A DNA stretch of 64,000 nt from Pyrinomonadaceae bacterium (GTDB taxonomy: Bacteria > Acidobacteriota > Blastocatellia > Pyrinomonadales > Pyrinomonadaceae). The DNA lies in the NCBI GenBank assembly GCA_026129865.1, contig JAHCHG010000007.1, positions 62,001 to 126,000 on the forward strand. The letters are read 5' to 3'. Shown here in pieces: positions 34,119 through 43,362 of this stretch. The position numbers and the translations under genes were made by a program. A model generated the notes under the pieces. The model ran no database searches, had not been told where the DNA came from, and was given only the letters and a program-made list of their open reading frames with translations. Position 1 is the stretch's first letter. Every line of letters begins with the position of its first letter.

Positions 34119-34800
34119 AGATCTTGAAAACGAAAAGCGCCTCGCTGCGGTCGAAGCCGTTCGATCGGTCGAAGACGGAATGATCATCGGACTCGGGACC
34201 GGTTCTACGGCGAATATTGCGATTCGAGAGATCGGAAAACTGGTCGCAGAAGGATTTCGCGTCACCGGCGTCGCAACTTCAAATGCGACCGAAGAACTGG
34301 CGCTTTCTCTGGAAATTCCGCTAAAACAGCTCGACGATGTCGATTCGATCGACCTGACCATCGACGGTACCGACGAATTTGACGCCGATCTAAACCTTAT
34401 AAAAGGTGGCGGCGGTGCACTTTTTCGTGAAAAAATGGTCGCACGTCTTTCAAAGCGCGAAATAATAATGGCAGATTCAACAAAGCGCGTGGAAAAACTC
34501 GGCGCTTTTCGCGTTCCGGTCGAGGTCGTGCCGATCGCGCTTGTCTTTGCGCAAAAACAGATCGAAAAGTTTGGCGGAAAAGCCGAACTTCGATTAAAGA
34601 ACGGTGAAACTTTTGTAACAGACGCGAGAAACCGAATATTAGACGCCGATTTCGGTTTGATCGAAGACGTTCGAAAAATTTCTGCGGCGCTCGATTCGAT
34701 CGAAGGGGTCGTTTGTCACGGGTTATTCATCGATCTTGCAGACGTGGTGATCATGGCTTCCGGCAGCAAAACCGAGACATTTGAAAAGCCGCGAGTGTAA
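34111..34800 (+). CDS. rpiA: Ribose-5-phosphate isomerase A
   Basis: 229 residues from ATG 34111 (MNKDLENEKRLAAVEAV). Motifs GLGTGSTANIAI, TIDGTDEFDADLNLIKGG then GGALFREKMVA and MADSTKRVEKLG are intact, including the catalytic Asp and Glu/Lys. It interconverts ribose-5- and ribulose-5-phosphate. It is coupled upstream by an 8-nt overlap and followed 3 nt later by crcB. Confidence 0.95.
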   Translation: MNKDLENEKRLAAVEAVRSVEDGMIIGLGTGSTANIAIREIGKLVAEGFRVTGVATSNATEELALSLEIPLKQLDDVDSIDLTIDGTDEFDADLNLIKGGGGALFREKMVARLSKREIIMADSTKRVEKLGAFRVPVEVVPIALVFAQKQIEKFGGKAELRLKNGETFVTDARNRILDADFGLIEDVRKISAALDSIEGVVCHGLFIDLADVVIMASGSKTETFEKPRV

Positions 34801-34803
34801 AAA

Positions 34804-35187
34804 ATGGAAACGCTTGCAAAAATTGCAGTCATCGGCGCCGGCGGCGCGTTCGGAGCTATCGCGCGTTACCTTCTAAACATTTCTCCGCTTGCGTCGCTTT
34901 TTGAAAAATTTCCGTTTCCGACCTTTTTTATCAATGTTACCGGTTCATTTCTGATCGGATTTTTTCTGATCGTTTTGACAGACAAGGTCGCGGTTCCGGA
35001 AAATCTTCGTCTTGCTGTGATGATCGGGTTTCTCGGAGCATTCACGACATTTTCAACATTTGAACTCGAACTTTTCGATCTGATCCGCGAAAAGTTCGCT
35101 TTAACTGCGTTCGGCTATCTTTTTTTGAGCGTGGCTGTCGGCTTTGCCGCCGTCATTGCCGGAATTGCGGTCGGACGCAGATTTTGA
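34804..35187 (+). CDS. crcB: Fluoride channel CrcB/FluC
   Basis: 127-residue four-helix membrane protein with the Fluc signatures GAGGAFGAIARYLL, FPTFFINVTGSFLIGF and GFLGAFTTFSTFELE (the fluoride-coordinating Phe/Thr box). It exports fluoride as a dual-topology dimer. It directly follows rpiA (3 nt), so it is cotranscribed and no fluoride riboswitch precedes it. The 220-bp stretch downstream to purK shows no supported gene. Confidence 0.95.
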   Translation: METLAKIAVIGAGGAFGAIARYLLNISPLASLFEKFPFPTFFINVTGSFLIGFFLIVLTDKVAVPENLRLAVMIGFLGAFTTFSTFELELFDLIREKFALTAFGYLFLSVAVGFAAVIAGIAVGRRF

Positions 35188-35407
35188 CGCGATCAACCTT
35201 CGTTTTCAACAGTTTCATCTTCCCAACGCTTCTGCGAAAACTCAAACTTGCCTGCGGCTGCTTGTTCGGGCACAGCGCCCGAAATCCGCGCGAGAGTTTT
35301 CAAACGTCTGTCGGGTGAAATATTATGCAGCGTCCGCTTATAGTGACGGTCCGAAAACTTTCGAAGAAATTGGATTTTGAGAGAACGAATTTGGAAAGAA
35401 ACTGTTT

Positions 35408-36532
35408 TCAGATCAATGAAGCCCGGGCATTTACCGCAAGTTCGCGGGCTTGCTGAGCCGTTTCGCCGAGCGCTGTAATATGCCCCATTTTTCTGCCCAA
35501 ACGCGATTCGGTTTTGCCGTAAAGATGAAGTTTTACATTCGGAAACGCGAGTGCGTTTTGCCAATTCGGCTCGGAATTTTCCCACAGATCGCCGAGCAGA
35601 TTTGCCATTGCCGCCGGTCTGAAAAACTCGGTCGAACCGAGCGAAATGCCGCAAACTGCACGAAGCTGCTGTTCAAATTGCGACGTCATACATCCGCCGA
35701 ACGTAAGATGCCCGGAATTATGCGGGCGCGGCGCGATCTCGTTAATAATAAGTTTTTCGTCTTTCGTCAGAAAAAATTCAACGCAAAGTGTGCCGACAAA
35801 TCCAAGCTTTTCGGCGAGATCGCGCGTTATCTCAACTGCTTCGTCAAAAACCTTGCGCGAAACCATCGCGGGCGCGAACGAAACGTCCAGGATATGATTT
35901 GCATGATCGTTTTCAATGACGCCGTAATGGACGAAATTTCCCGCCGCGTCGCGCGCGCAAACTACCGAAACCTCTTTTTCAAAATCGATAAATCCTTCCA
36001 GCACCGATTCTCGACCGTCGATCCGGCTAAATGCCGGTTCGACATCGCCGACGGCATTTATCTTTTCCTGCCCTTTTCCGTCGTAACCGAACCCGGCGGT
36101 CTTCAAAACCGAGGGCACGCCGATTTCATTGACCGCGTGATATAGATCTTCGAGTGTTTTTATGTGCCTGAACGGGACGACCGGAAAGCCGTTTTCGTTT
36201 AAAAATGTCTTTTCGCGAAGGCGGTTTTGCGCGATATGAAGAATTTCACCTTTCGGATGAACAGCGACAAATTCGGCGGCTTTTTCGACCGTTTTCGAAG
36301 GAACATTTTCAAATTCGAAAGTTACGACATCGACCGATCTTGCAAATTTTTCAACTTCTGCAAGATCGTCATAATTCGCCGAAGTCTCCACGTCCGCTAC
36401 CTGACCCGTCGGCGTATCGCTCGCCGGCGAAAAAGTGTGAACTCGGTAGCCCATTTTGCGAGCTTCTATCGCAAACATCCGTCCGAGCTGACCGCTGCCG
36501 AAAACACCGATCGTTGAATTTGGTTGGATCAT
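35408..36532 (-). CDS. purK: 5-(carboxyamino)imidazole ribonucleotide synthase PurK
   Basis: 374-residue ATP-grasp enzyme. N-terminal TIGVFGSGQLGRMFAIEA; ATP-grasp parts VPSVLKTAGFGYDGKGQ, VLEGFIDFEKEVSVVCARD, LCVEFFLTKDEKLIINEIAP then RPHNSGHLT; C-terminal VKLHLYGKTESRLGRKMGHI. It carboxylates AIR with bicarbonate. It works with PurE, encoded upstream on the same strand, with a small membrane-protein gene between them. Confidence 0.95.
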   Translation of the reverse strand: MIQPNSTIGVFGSGQLGRMFAIEARKMGYRVHTFSPASDTPTGQVADVETSANYDDLAEVEKFARSVDVVTFEFENVPSKTVEKAAEFVAVHPKGEILHIAQNRLREKTFLNENGFPVVPFRHIKTLEDLYHAVNEIGVPSVLKTAGFGYDGKGQEKINAVGDVEPAFSRIDGRESVLEGFIDFEKEVSVVCARDAAGNFVHYGVIENDHANHILDVSFAPAMVSRKVFDEAVEITRDLAEKLGFVGTLCVEFFLTKDEKLIINEIAPRPHNSGHLTFGGCMTSQFEQQLRAVCGISLGSTEFFRPAAMANLLGDLWENSEPNWQNALAFPNVKLHLYGKTESRLGRKMGHITALGETAQQARELAVNARASLI

Positions 36533-36581
36533 GATTCTGCAAAAATTAGTCGAAATAAGTTACCGATTTTCGATCGATCTT

Positions 36582-36752
36582 TTATTTGTGAATGATTTCA
36601 AAATACAGCCCGAAAAGAAATAATGATATCAACAATATTATGACGACTATCGGAACGGATACAAGAACGACTAGGGAAATCGCAATTTTTTCGCCGAGCG
36701 TCGCTTTTTTATCGACTTCGCCGTCTAGGATTGAGATTATCTCTTTTTTCAT
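36582..36752 (-). CDS. Small membrane protein (56 aa) between purE and purK
   Basis: ATG at 36752 opens 56 codons, ending at a TAA at 36582. The product begins MKKEIISILDGEVDKKATLG and then has one strong helix (about 23-54, LVVLVSVPIVVIILLISLF). No family is recognised. It starts 14 nt after the purE stop and ends 49 nt before purK, on the same strand, so it is almost certainly on the purE-purK message. The polar start plus clean helix argues for a real gene. Confidence 0.6.
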   Translation of the reverse strand: MKKEIISILDGEVDKKATLGEKIAISLVVLVSVPIVVIILLISLFLFGLYFEIIHK

Positions 36753-36766
36753 TGAAATTCGGCTTT

Positions 36767-37267
36767 CTAAATTTCGCTTTTAAGCACCTTTTCGGTCTGT
36801 GACTCGCGATAACTTCGATATTTTGATCTTAGTTCGCTGTGAGAATTCCCGAGGATCGAGATCGCGAGCAACGCAGCGTTTTTCGCGCCTGCTGCGCCGA
36901 TCGCCAGAGTTCCGACCGGAATTCCGGCTGGCATTTGGACGATCGAAAGAAGCGAATCCATTCCCGAAAGTGCTTTGCTTTGTACCGGAACGCCTAAAAC
37001 CGGCAAAACGGTCTGTGAAGCGCACATTCCGGGCAGATGCGCCGCGCCGCCTGCGCCGGCGATTATCACTTCAATGCCGCGCGACTCCGCAGATTTTGCA
37101 AATTCAAACAGCAGATCGGGCGTCCGGTGCGCCGAAACGACTTTGCATTCGTGCGGAACGCCGAACTCTTCCAAAATATCAGCCGCGTTCTTCATCGTTT
37201 CCCAATCGGACGTCGAACCCATGATTATCGAAACGATAACGTTTTCATCTTCAGCGTGGTCTTTCAT
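36767..37267 (-). CDS. purE: N5-carboxyaminoimidazole ribonucleotide mutase PurE
   Basis: 166-residue class I Pur[36 protein letters not shown] (active-site His), [35 protein letters not shown] and [18 protein letters not shown] are all present. It converts N5-CAIR from PurK to CAIR. It is first in the order purE - small membrane protein - purK. Confidence 0.96.
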   Translation of the reverse strand: MKDHAEDENVIVSIIMGSTSDWETMKNAADILEEFGVPHECKVVSAHRTPDLLFEFAKSAESRGIEVIIAGAGGAAHLPGMCASQTVLPVLGVPVQSKALSGMDSLLSIVQMPAGIPVGTLAIGAAGAKNAALLAISILGNSHSELRSKYRSYRESQTEKVLKSEI

Positions 37268-37387
37268 GTGATTTCAAAATAGAAAAGGTTAAGGCGAAAA
37301 TCAAACACCGCGTGGATTTTGCTCTAGTTTTAACGCCTTTTGATCTGACAAAAACCAATCTGTTCAATCGCGCAACAATATGATTCT

Positions 37388-38068
37388 TTACAAACGTTCA
37401 AGAATCCGGCGCGATTCAGATTTTATATCCTCGTCTTCCATCTCGTGATTCTTGTTAAGCGGAGCATTAACTATCCATTCCAAATGCTCTTTAGCCTTTG
37501 CCTTATTGCGGTTTGAAAGATAGGCATCAGCCAGATAAAGATGATTCAAATAAAATTTCGGACCGAGCCGAACCGCGTTTTCGAGACATTCAACGGCTTT
37601 ATCGACATTGCCGATCGAGAACGGAAAACCCGGAGCTTTATCGTAAAGCCTTCCCAAGATCCGCCACGGACCGCCGTAGAAATAGCTTTCGTCGAGCTCG
37701 ATGCATTTTTCCGCCAGATCCTTGATCGGGTTGATCAGCGAAAGGCTCTGCATAATTCCTTTTTCCTGTCCGTAAAGTCCGTAATTGACGGCGAGCCAAA
37801 AATTAGCTTCAAGACAATCTTCATCAACTGCCAAACCTTTCTTTCCCCAATCGACGCCTTCTTCGAAATTGACGAGTTTGTCAGCGCCTTCGGATGTTTC
37901 GCCGATCCAGTAATAGATCTCCGAAAGCAGTCCGTACGCCCAGGCGCACGATTCGTCCTCTTCGATCAGATCGAGCAGTTCGCCGTATGCAAGATCGATA
38001 TTCTCCTCGTCAAGTTCGCGCTCGTCGATCAACTCGCGTACCTTTTCGAAAATTTTCTTATGTTTCAT
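37388..38068 (-). CDS. TPR/TatT-like helical protein
   Basis: 226 residues with no signal peptide. TPR-type helices run through the whole protein; the part CLEANFWLAVNYGLYGQEKG, IKDLAEKCIELDESYFYGGP and RILGRLYDKAPGFPFSIGN resembles the TatT (TPR-containing TRAP-associated) family. No TRAP transporter genes are nearby. The protein is very acidic at its N-terminus. Function unknown. Confidence 0.75.
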   Translation of the reverse strand: MKHKKIFEKVRELIDERELDEENIDLAYGELLDLIEEDESCAWAYGLLSEIYYWIGETSEGADKLVNFEEGVDWGKKGLAVDEDCLEANFWLAVNYGLYGQEKGIMQSLSLINPIKDLAEKCIELDESYFYGGPWRILGRLYDKAPGFPFSIGNVDKAVECLENAVRLGPKFYLNHLYLADAYLSNRNKAKAKEHLEWIVNAPLNKNHEMEDEDIKSESRRILERL

Positions 38069-38163
38069 TTATGGCTGCAGTAAATTCGGAACGAACCTGT
38101 CGGCGGTCGCGAATCTATTATTTGGAATTGATTAAAAACTTACTATTGCTATCCGAATAAAAC

Positions 38164-38196
38164 AACAAAAAAAGGACGTTCACCGAAGCGACGTCC
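38164..38196 (-). terminator. Terminator of the minus-strand gene at 38338
   Basis: On the minus strand GGACGT (38196-38191), an 11-nt loop with CTTCGG, ACGTCC (38179-38174) and a T7 run (38173-38167). Confidence 0.75.
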
Positions 38197-38228
38197 ATTA
38201 TACTCAAGTCATTTCTGACCAAATTCAT

Positions 38229-38258
38229 CGAGATCGATGCCGATCGGCATCGATCTCG
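38229..38258. repeat. Perfect 30-bp palindrome
   Basis: The sequence from 38229 to 38258 equals its own reverse complement (arms CGAGATCGATGCCGA and TCGGCATCGATCTCG). It lies between the terminator at 38164 and the stop codon of the 38338 gene. No T-run follows on either side. Confidence 0.85.
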
Positions 38259-38337
38259 ACAAAAATTCCGGCTTAGCCCAAGTTCATAGCTTTGGACTCA
38301 GATCCCGCCGGAAACTTAATAACTGCGGAAAAACGGT

Positions 38338-38961
38338 CTACTGCCGGACCCAAACGACGCCGTCCGACCACTCGATCTCGGATCCGTCGTCCGACAAAAT
38401 GCCGTTCTTGGTCGAAAAATCCTGTGCGTAAACTCGATTTCCGCGAATAGTGCCGCGCGATTTTGTTTTGGATCTCGGATTTGTGTCAACGATCTTCAGC
38501 GTCGAGCCTTCCTGATAGATCGCCCAAACAAAGGAAGAACGAGTTCCATCCGCATAATAACCGACCCAGTTTCCGTTCAGATCGGGCGTTCCGTCGTCAA
38601 TGACCGCCGTCGTAACTCCGTTTTCGTAATAAAGCGTAACGCCCAAAATTTCGAGCAGATTCAGATTCTCCCATTCAAGATATGCGCCGGTTTCGTCTTC
38701 GATCCGAAGATCCCACATTTTCGCGCGCTCAGACCGCGAAAATTTAATATCGACCGATTCGCCGTTCAGCAAAACGTCAATTCCCATCACATCTTTGCCC
38801 CAGGTATTCGCCTTGTGCGGTGTAATATAGACCGCATAGATCGCAACTCCGGTGGCGTTGGTCAATGTAAAATCCTGCTTTCCCTGACCGGAGACGCTGG
38901 CGACAGCAAACACTCCAGTCGCAACTAATAGAAGCAACAATCCTTTTAATATATTCTTCAT
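38338..38961 (-). CDS. Exported beta-rich hypothetical protein
   Basis: 207 residues with a signal peptide (about 1-25, ending SVSGQ). Residues about 28-118 form a domain seen in many exported acidobacterial and planctomycete proteins: FTLTNATGVAIYAVYITP, WGKDVMGIDVLLNGESVDI, RSERAKMWDLRIEDETG. The second half (LNGNWVGYYADGTRSSFVWA) looks like a small lipocalin-type domain reporting GNW start motifs. No function known. It has its own terminator downstream. Confidence 0.72.
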   Translation of the reverse strand: MKNILKGLLLLLVATGVFAVASVSGQGKQDFTLTNATGVAIYAVYITPHKANTWGKDVMGIDVLLNGESVDIKFSRSERAKMWDLRIEDETGAYLEWENLNLLEILGVTLYYENGVTTAVIDDGTPDLNGNWVGYYADGTRSSFVWAIYQEGSTLKIVDTNPRSKTKSRGTIRGNRVYAQDFSTKNGILSDDGSEIEWSDGVVWVRQ

Positions 38962-39011
38962 TTTTACAACTCCCGATTTTCTCTAAAACTAATGTTCGCC
39001 TTAAAAAAGCG

Positions 39012-39680
39012 TTAACTCCACATTTCAAAACTGCCCCAGATCTCGTCGATGATGTTCTCGTTCGCAGCAAACTTGTCATCCGCTGTGCCGAGGATCATCA
39101 CGTAATTGTCTGTGATGTCGGTCCCGACCATGATCCTAAGCCTTCCTTTGCTTCCGTCGGCGAGAACCGTCGTTGCGTCCGCAACCGCATATAGATCGCT
39201 TTCAGCCTGCAGCGAACCCGGCGTGACACGCTGCCCCATTTCCTCTAAAAACGCCACCGCATCATTCAACAGATCTTCTTTGGTTAGTTCGCGATTTTTA
39301 TAAGCAAGAACGAACATATCGATGTTCGACGGCGACGGCGTGGTCAAAACCATATAATCGACACCATCAACACTGTCCGATTCGCCGAGCGTACCTTCAG
39401 GAACCGAAAATCCGTAACCCTTATTGGAATCGTAAACATAGATCCAATCGTCCGGGACAGGATTATTTTTCTTCGCCGTTTTAGCCGTGCCTTCGGGTTT
39501 TTCCGAACCTCTGACTGCGGATTTCGGTTTCTCGTTTTTGGGTTTTGCAGCTTCGTCCTTCTTCGGTTCTGAATTTACCGGTTTGGCTGTCGATGTAACG
39601 GTTGACGTATTTGCCGTAAAGTTACACCCGGCGCATACCAGCAAGGTCAACAGAAGGACAGACAGTAGATTTGATCTCAT
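39012..39680 (-). CDS. Lipoprotein, hypothetical
   Basis: 222 residues with a lipoprotein signal (LLLTLLVCAGC, Cys19). A low-complexity Lys/Pro/Glu/Thr linker (about 25-75) is followed by a globular domain: WIYVYDSNKGYGFSVPEG, YMVLTTPSPSNIDMFVLA, RLRIMVGTDITDNYVMILG, like small PsbP/DUF1795-type domains. AGGAG precedes the ATG. Probably cotranscribed with the 38338 gene, 50 nt downstream. Confidence 0.75.
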   Translation of the reverse strand: MRSNLLSVLLLTLLVCAGCNFTANTSTVTSTAKPVNSEPKKDEAAKPKNEKPKSAVRGSEKPEGTAKTAKKNNPVPDDWIYVYDSNKGYGFSVPEGTLGESDSVDGVDYMVLTTPSPSNIDMFVLAYKNRELTKEDLLNDAVAFLEEMGQRVTPGSLQAESDLYAVADATTVLADGSKGRLRIMVGTDITDNYVMILGTADDKFAANENIIDEIWGSFEMWS

Positions 39681-39932
39681 TTTTGTTTTTCTCCTGACGG
39701 TTTTTTAAACGTTGAGCATAGCCGTTAATTTGCGGCTAAAATTGTTGATCTATGACCTTTCGTCAATGCAGACGCGTATCTGATTAAACGACGGTTGCGA
39801 GCGAATCGTGTCATTGGAAAAAAATATTCTTGCGGCATTTTTTGAAGATTAGCGATTCTTGAGGGCAGAAAGGTTTAATAAATCGGTGATTTTAATCTAT
39901 AATTGACCGCTTTCGCACTGACAACCTAATTT

Positions 39933-40505
39933 ATGGATAAAGATGCAGCTCACGAGATAAGCGAATTGCTTAATTACTGGAACGCGGGTGATGAAGACGC
40001 GCTTGAGAAACTGCTTCCGTTGGTTTACGACGAACTACGTGTTATGGCGCGCAGGTATATGAGAAAGCAGCCCGACGGGCACACGCTGGAAACGACCGAA
40101 CTCATGCATGAGGCTTATCTGAAGATCGCTGCCGGCGGCACTCAAAAATGGCAAAATCGCGAGCATTTTTTCGGAGTGGCTGCAAAAGCGATGCGTCATA
40201 TTCTGGTGGATTACGCTAAATCGAAACACAGATTAAAGCGCGGCGGATGGCAGGAACGAATTACTTTTGCGGACGAGGCTTTCGGAAAGCGCGATAGTTC
40301 GAAGGAAATGGTCGCGCTCGATGATGCTTTGAACCAGCTGGCGATTTTGGACGAAAGAAAAGTTCGCGTCGTTGAAATGAAGTTTTTTGCAGGCTTAAAG
40401 GTAGAAGAGATCGCCGGAGTATTAAAAATCTCTCCCGAAACGGTGAAACGCGATTGGAGTTTTGCAAAAACATGGCTCTTGCGCGAACTTGTAAAACAAG
40501 GCTGA
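39933..40505 (+). CDS. ECF-like RNA polymerase sigma factor (TIGR02999 type)
   Basis: 190 residues. Sigma region 2 (LLNYWNAGDEDALEKLLPLV, YDELRVMARRYMRKQ, TTELMHEAYLKI) and region 4 (ALNQLAILDERKVRVVEMKF, GLKVEEIAGVLKISPETVKR) are clear, with the TIGR02999-specific AAKAMRHILVDYAKSKHRLK between them. A TATAAT lies at 39898-39903. It is 68 nt upstream of a Ser/Thr kinase gene, the standard pairing in this sigma group, where the kinase replaces an anti-sigma factor. Confidence 0.92.
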   Translation: MDKDAAHEISELLNYWNAGDEDALEKLLPLVYDELRVMARRYMRKQPDGHTLETTELMHEAYLKIAAGGTQKWQNREHFFGVAAKAMRHILVDYAKSKHRLKRGGWQERITFADEAFGKRDSSKEMVALDDALNQLAILDERKVRVVEMKFFAGLKVEEIAGVLKISPETVKRDWSFAKTWLLRELVKQG

Positions 40506-40573
40506 TCGACGATCTCGAATAATTTTCAAGGGGTTAATGCGGCTTTCGCAATATATTTCGGAATTTTACCCCT

Positions 40574-43252
40574 ATGGATTCTGCAAAGCTTAAAAAGATC
40601 GAAGACGTCTACCACTCCGCCCTGGAACTTTCGGAAGCCGAGCAAGAAGGCTTTTTCCGCGATCTGTGTGAAAACGACGTCGAAATAATCCGCGAAGTTA
40701 AATCCCTTCTCGCCCTGAAAAATTCCGCGGACCGATTTCTGGAAGATTCTCCCGACGCTCTGGCAGCGGAAATGCTTGCAGCAGAACGATCTTCAAGGTT
40801 TCTCGGCAAACTGATCGGGCATTACAGGATCAAAGAGCTGCTCGGAACAGGCGGAATGGGCGAAGTTTATCTGGCTGAAGATCAAAAACTCGATCGTCAG
40901 GTTGCGCTGAAATTTCTTCCGCAGCAGTTTGCTTCAGACAAAGATCGCCTTACACGGTTCATCCGCGAGGCGCGCGCGGCATCTTCATTAAACCATCCCA
41001 ACATCATTACGATCTATGAGATAGACGAGGTCGACGGCGCGCACTTCATCGCGACGGAATTCATTGACGGGAAAACCCTCAATGCGTTGATCGCGGAAGA
41101 TCGCTTATCCCGAGAGTTTGCCTTAAATATAGCCGTTCAAATAGCTTCTGCGCTTGCTGAAGCTCACTCCGAAGGGATAATTCACCGCGATATAAAGCCG
41201 GACAACATAATTGTCCGGTCAAACGGATTGGCAAAGATCCTCGATTTCGGCATTGCGAAATTCGTCGGTTCGGAAAGTTTGGAACTACCGGACGATTCCG
41301 ATTTAATAAATTCTTCGATTCTGCAGGCGACAAATTCAGGTTCTATCCTCGGCACACCACATTACATGTCGCCGGAACAGGCAAAAGGTGCCGAGATCGG
41401 CGCCGCGACGGATATTTTCAGCTTTGGCGTAATGCTTTACGAAATGTTCGCCGGCGAGCTGCCCTTTCACGGGAAAACGGCAAAAGAGATAAGAAAAGCG
41501 ATCATTGAGGACGAACCGAAATCCTTACCTGAGACGGTGGACGAAAAGATCGCAAGAATAATTTTTAAATGTATTGAAAAGGACACGACCGATCGATACC
41601 GGACGATCAAAGAGGTTTTGTTCGATCTGACGGAAGCTTCAAAACCGCTTGTTTTCGCAAATACCATCAAGATCGATAACGGAAACACGGGTCAAATGCC
41701 GGCATTCGAAACTGATTACAATTCAATGCGAACCACTGGCATTAAACGAAACAGACGAAATAGTTTCCGGTTGTATACAGCGATCGCTGCGATCGTTCTC
41801 TTATCCGCCGCGGGCATCGCTGCGTATCTCTATTTCGGAACGCAAAAACAGATTCGGTCGATCGCCGTTATGCCTTTTGTTAATGCCAGCGGCGAAAAGG
41901 AAGCTGAATATCTTTCCGATGGTATAACCGAATCGCTAATTAATAACCTTTCGAAAATTCCGGGACTTTCGGTCAAAGCTCGGAACTCGGTTTTTGCTTA
42001 CAAAGGAAAAGACGCAGCGGCGAAGGAGATCGGTGCCGAACTCGGAGTTGACGCCGTCCTGTTCGGGCGAATGACCCGTCAGAACGAAGATCTGAGAATG
42101 AGCCTGGAACTTGTCGATACAGCAACCGGAAATCTTGTCTGGGCGAATGCTTACAACGGAAAGTTAAACGACCTGAACGCGCTGCAAATCATCGCGTCAA
42201 AGAATGTCGCGGAAGAACTTCGTTTAAAATTATCTGCTTCGGACGAAGAATTTGTCGCAAGAAGATATACGGCAAACCCCGAAGCCCAGCAGGCATTTTT
42301 AAAGGGAAAGTTTCATTGGAATAAACGAAACGTCCGGGATCTGAAACGCGCGGTCGAATATTTCAGCCAGGCTGTCGAAAAAGATCCCGACTACGCTCTC
42401 GCCTACACCGGTTTAGCGCAAACCTATGCATTGATACCGCTTTACGGCGATTATCGACCCAAGGATTATATTCCGCGCGCGCAGGAAGCGGCTCGAAAAG
42501 CCCTTGCGATCGATGAACAGGTTGCCGAAGCTCACGCGCTGCTCGGGTATCTTGCTTTCTTTTACGATCACAATCCGCGCGAAGCCGAACGTCAGTATAA
42601 GCGCGCGATCGAACTTAATCCGAATTATCCGACCGCGCATCAATGGTATGCAGAATTTTTGGCGTTTCGCGGAAAACAGACCGAGGCGATCGCGGAAATT
42701 TCGAAAGCTTTGGAATTAGATCCGCTTTCGCTTGTCATTAACCGGATGAAAGGCAACATTTTAGGCTTCGGCAAGCGCTATGACGAAGCGCTCGTTCAGC
42801 TGCGCAAAACCGAAGAAATGTATCCCGACAACGCACTCGTAAAATTCAATATCGGCGATCTGTACGCGTCGAAGAAAATGTACGCAGAAGCGGTCGAGCA
42901 TTATCTGGCTGCTCTAAAACTTAGCGGAAAGGACGAAAAAGACGTTGAAGCACTTCGGTCCGCTTTTGATCGAAACGGCTGGAGCGGGTTTTGGGAAAAA
43001 TATCTGGAAACACTTTTGGCTGCGCGCAAAGCCGCACTTGCGAAACAACCTAACGCGTATATCAAAAACGAATCGATCGCGTATGCCTACGCGGCGGCGG
43101 GGAACAAGGAAAAAGCGATCGAATATCTGAATCTCGCCTTTGAAGAACGCGACCCGGACCTGATAACCATAAGAATGTCCGACGTTTACGGCTTTCTCGA
43201 GGATGACCCGCGGTACCGGCATCTGATAAAAAAGATCGGATTGATCGATTAA
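40574..43252 (+). CDS. Membrane Ser/Thr protein kinase with TolB/FlgO-like and TPR regions
   Basis: 892 residues. Kinase domain about 84-350: G-loop GTGGMGEV (91-98), VALK (Lys113), HRDIKPDN (204-211), DFG (224-226) and GTPHYMSPEQA. One membrane helix follows at about 397-417. A region RSIAVMPFVNASGEKEAEYL, DGITESLINNLSKIPGL then resembles the TolB/CadC-type adenylate cyclase-associated domain. From about 575 to the end are TPRs (YALAYTGLAQTYALIPL, AEAHALLGYLAFF, NYPTAHQWYAEFLAFRG). It probably regulates the upstream ECF sigma factor by phosphorylation. Confidence 0.93.
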   Translation: MDSAKLKKIEDVYHSALELSEAEQEGFFRDLCENDVEIIREVKSLLALKNSADRFLEDSPDALAAEMLAAERSSRFLGKLIGHYRIKELLGTGGMGEVYLAEDQKLDRQVALKFLPQQFASDKDRLTRFIREARAASSLNHPNIITIYEIDEVDGAHFIATEFIDGKTLNALIAEDRLSREFALNIAVQIASALAEAHSEGIIHRDIKPDNIIVRSNGLAKILDFGIAKFVGSESLELPDDSDLINSSILQATNSGSILGTPHYMSPEQAKGAEIGAATDIFSFGVMLYEMFAGELPFHGKTAKEIRKAIIEDEPKSLPETVDEKIARIIFKCIEKDTTDRYRTIKEVLFDLTEASKPLVFANTIKIDNGNTGQMPAFETDYNSMRTTGIKRNRRNSFRLYTAIAAIVLLSAAGIAAYLYFGTQKQIRSIAVMPFVNASGEKEAEYLSDGITESLINNLSKIPGLSVKARNSVFAYKGKDAAAKEIGAELGVDAVLFGRMTRQNEDLRMSLELVDTATGNLVWANAYNGKLNDLNALQIIASKNVAEELRLKLSASDEEFVARRYTANPEAQQAFLKGKFHWNKRNVRDLKRAVEYFSQAVEKDPDYALAYTGLAQTYALIPLYGDYRPKDYIPRAQEAARKALAIDEQVAEAHALLGYLAFFYDHNPREAERQYKRAIELNPNYPTAHQWYAEFLAFRGKQTEAIAEISKALELDPLSLVINRMKGNILGFGKRYDEALVQLRKTEEMYPDNALVKFNIGDLYASKKMYAEAVEHYLAALKLSGKDEKDVEALRSAFDRNGWSGFWEKYLETLLAARKAALAKQPNAYIKNESIAYAYAAAGNKEKAIEYLNLAFEERDPDLITIRMSDVYGFLEDDPRYRHLIKKIGLID

Positions 43253-43362
43253 AAAAACGCCTTTGAATTCCGCTTCAATTACCTCTGACGCGACCAACCA
43301 AACAGTTAATTCCATCAAACGAAATTTGTCTTTCACGCTTTTAAATTGCGACAATAAGTACA

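Noticed and set aside
34700-34803. Fluoride riboswitch before crcB
   Set aside because: crcB starts 3 nt after rpiA and no riboswitch fold can fit there.
35188-35407. Possible small gene downstream of purK on the minus strand
   Set aside because: The frame is an extension antisense to purK without a usable start in the intergenic part. Only a weak CGGGC/GCCCG hairpin is seen.
36592-36783. Plus-strand frame opposite the small membrane protein
   Set aside because: It has no Shine-Dalgarno and overlaps purE. The minus-strand frame has better features and operon context.
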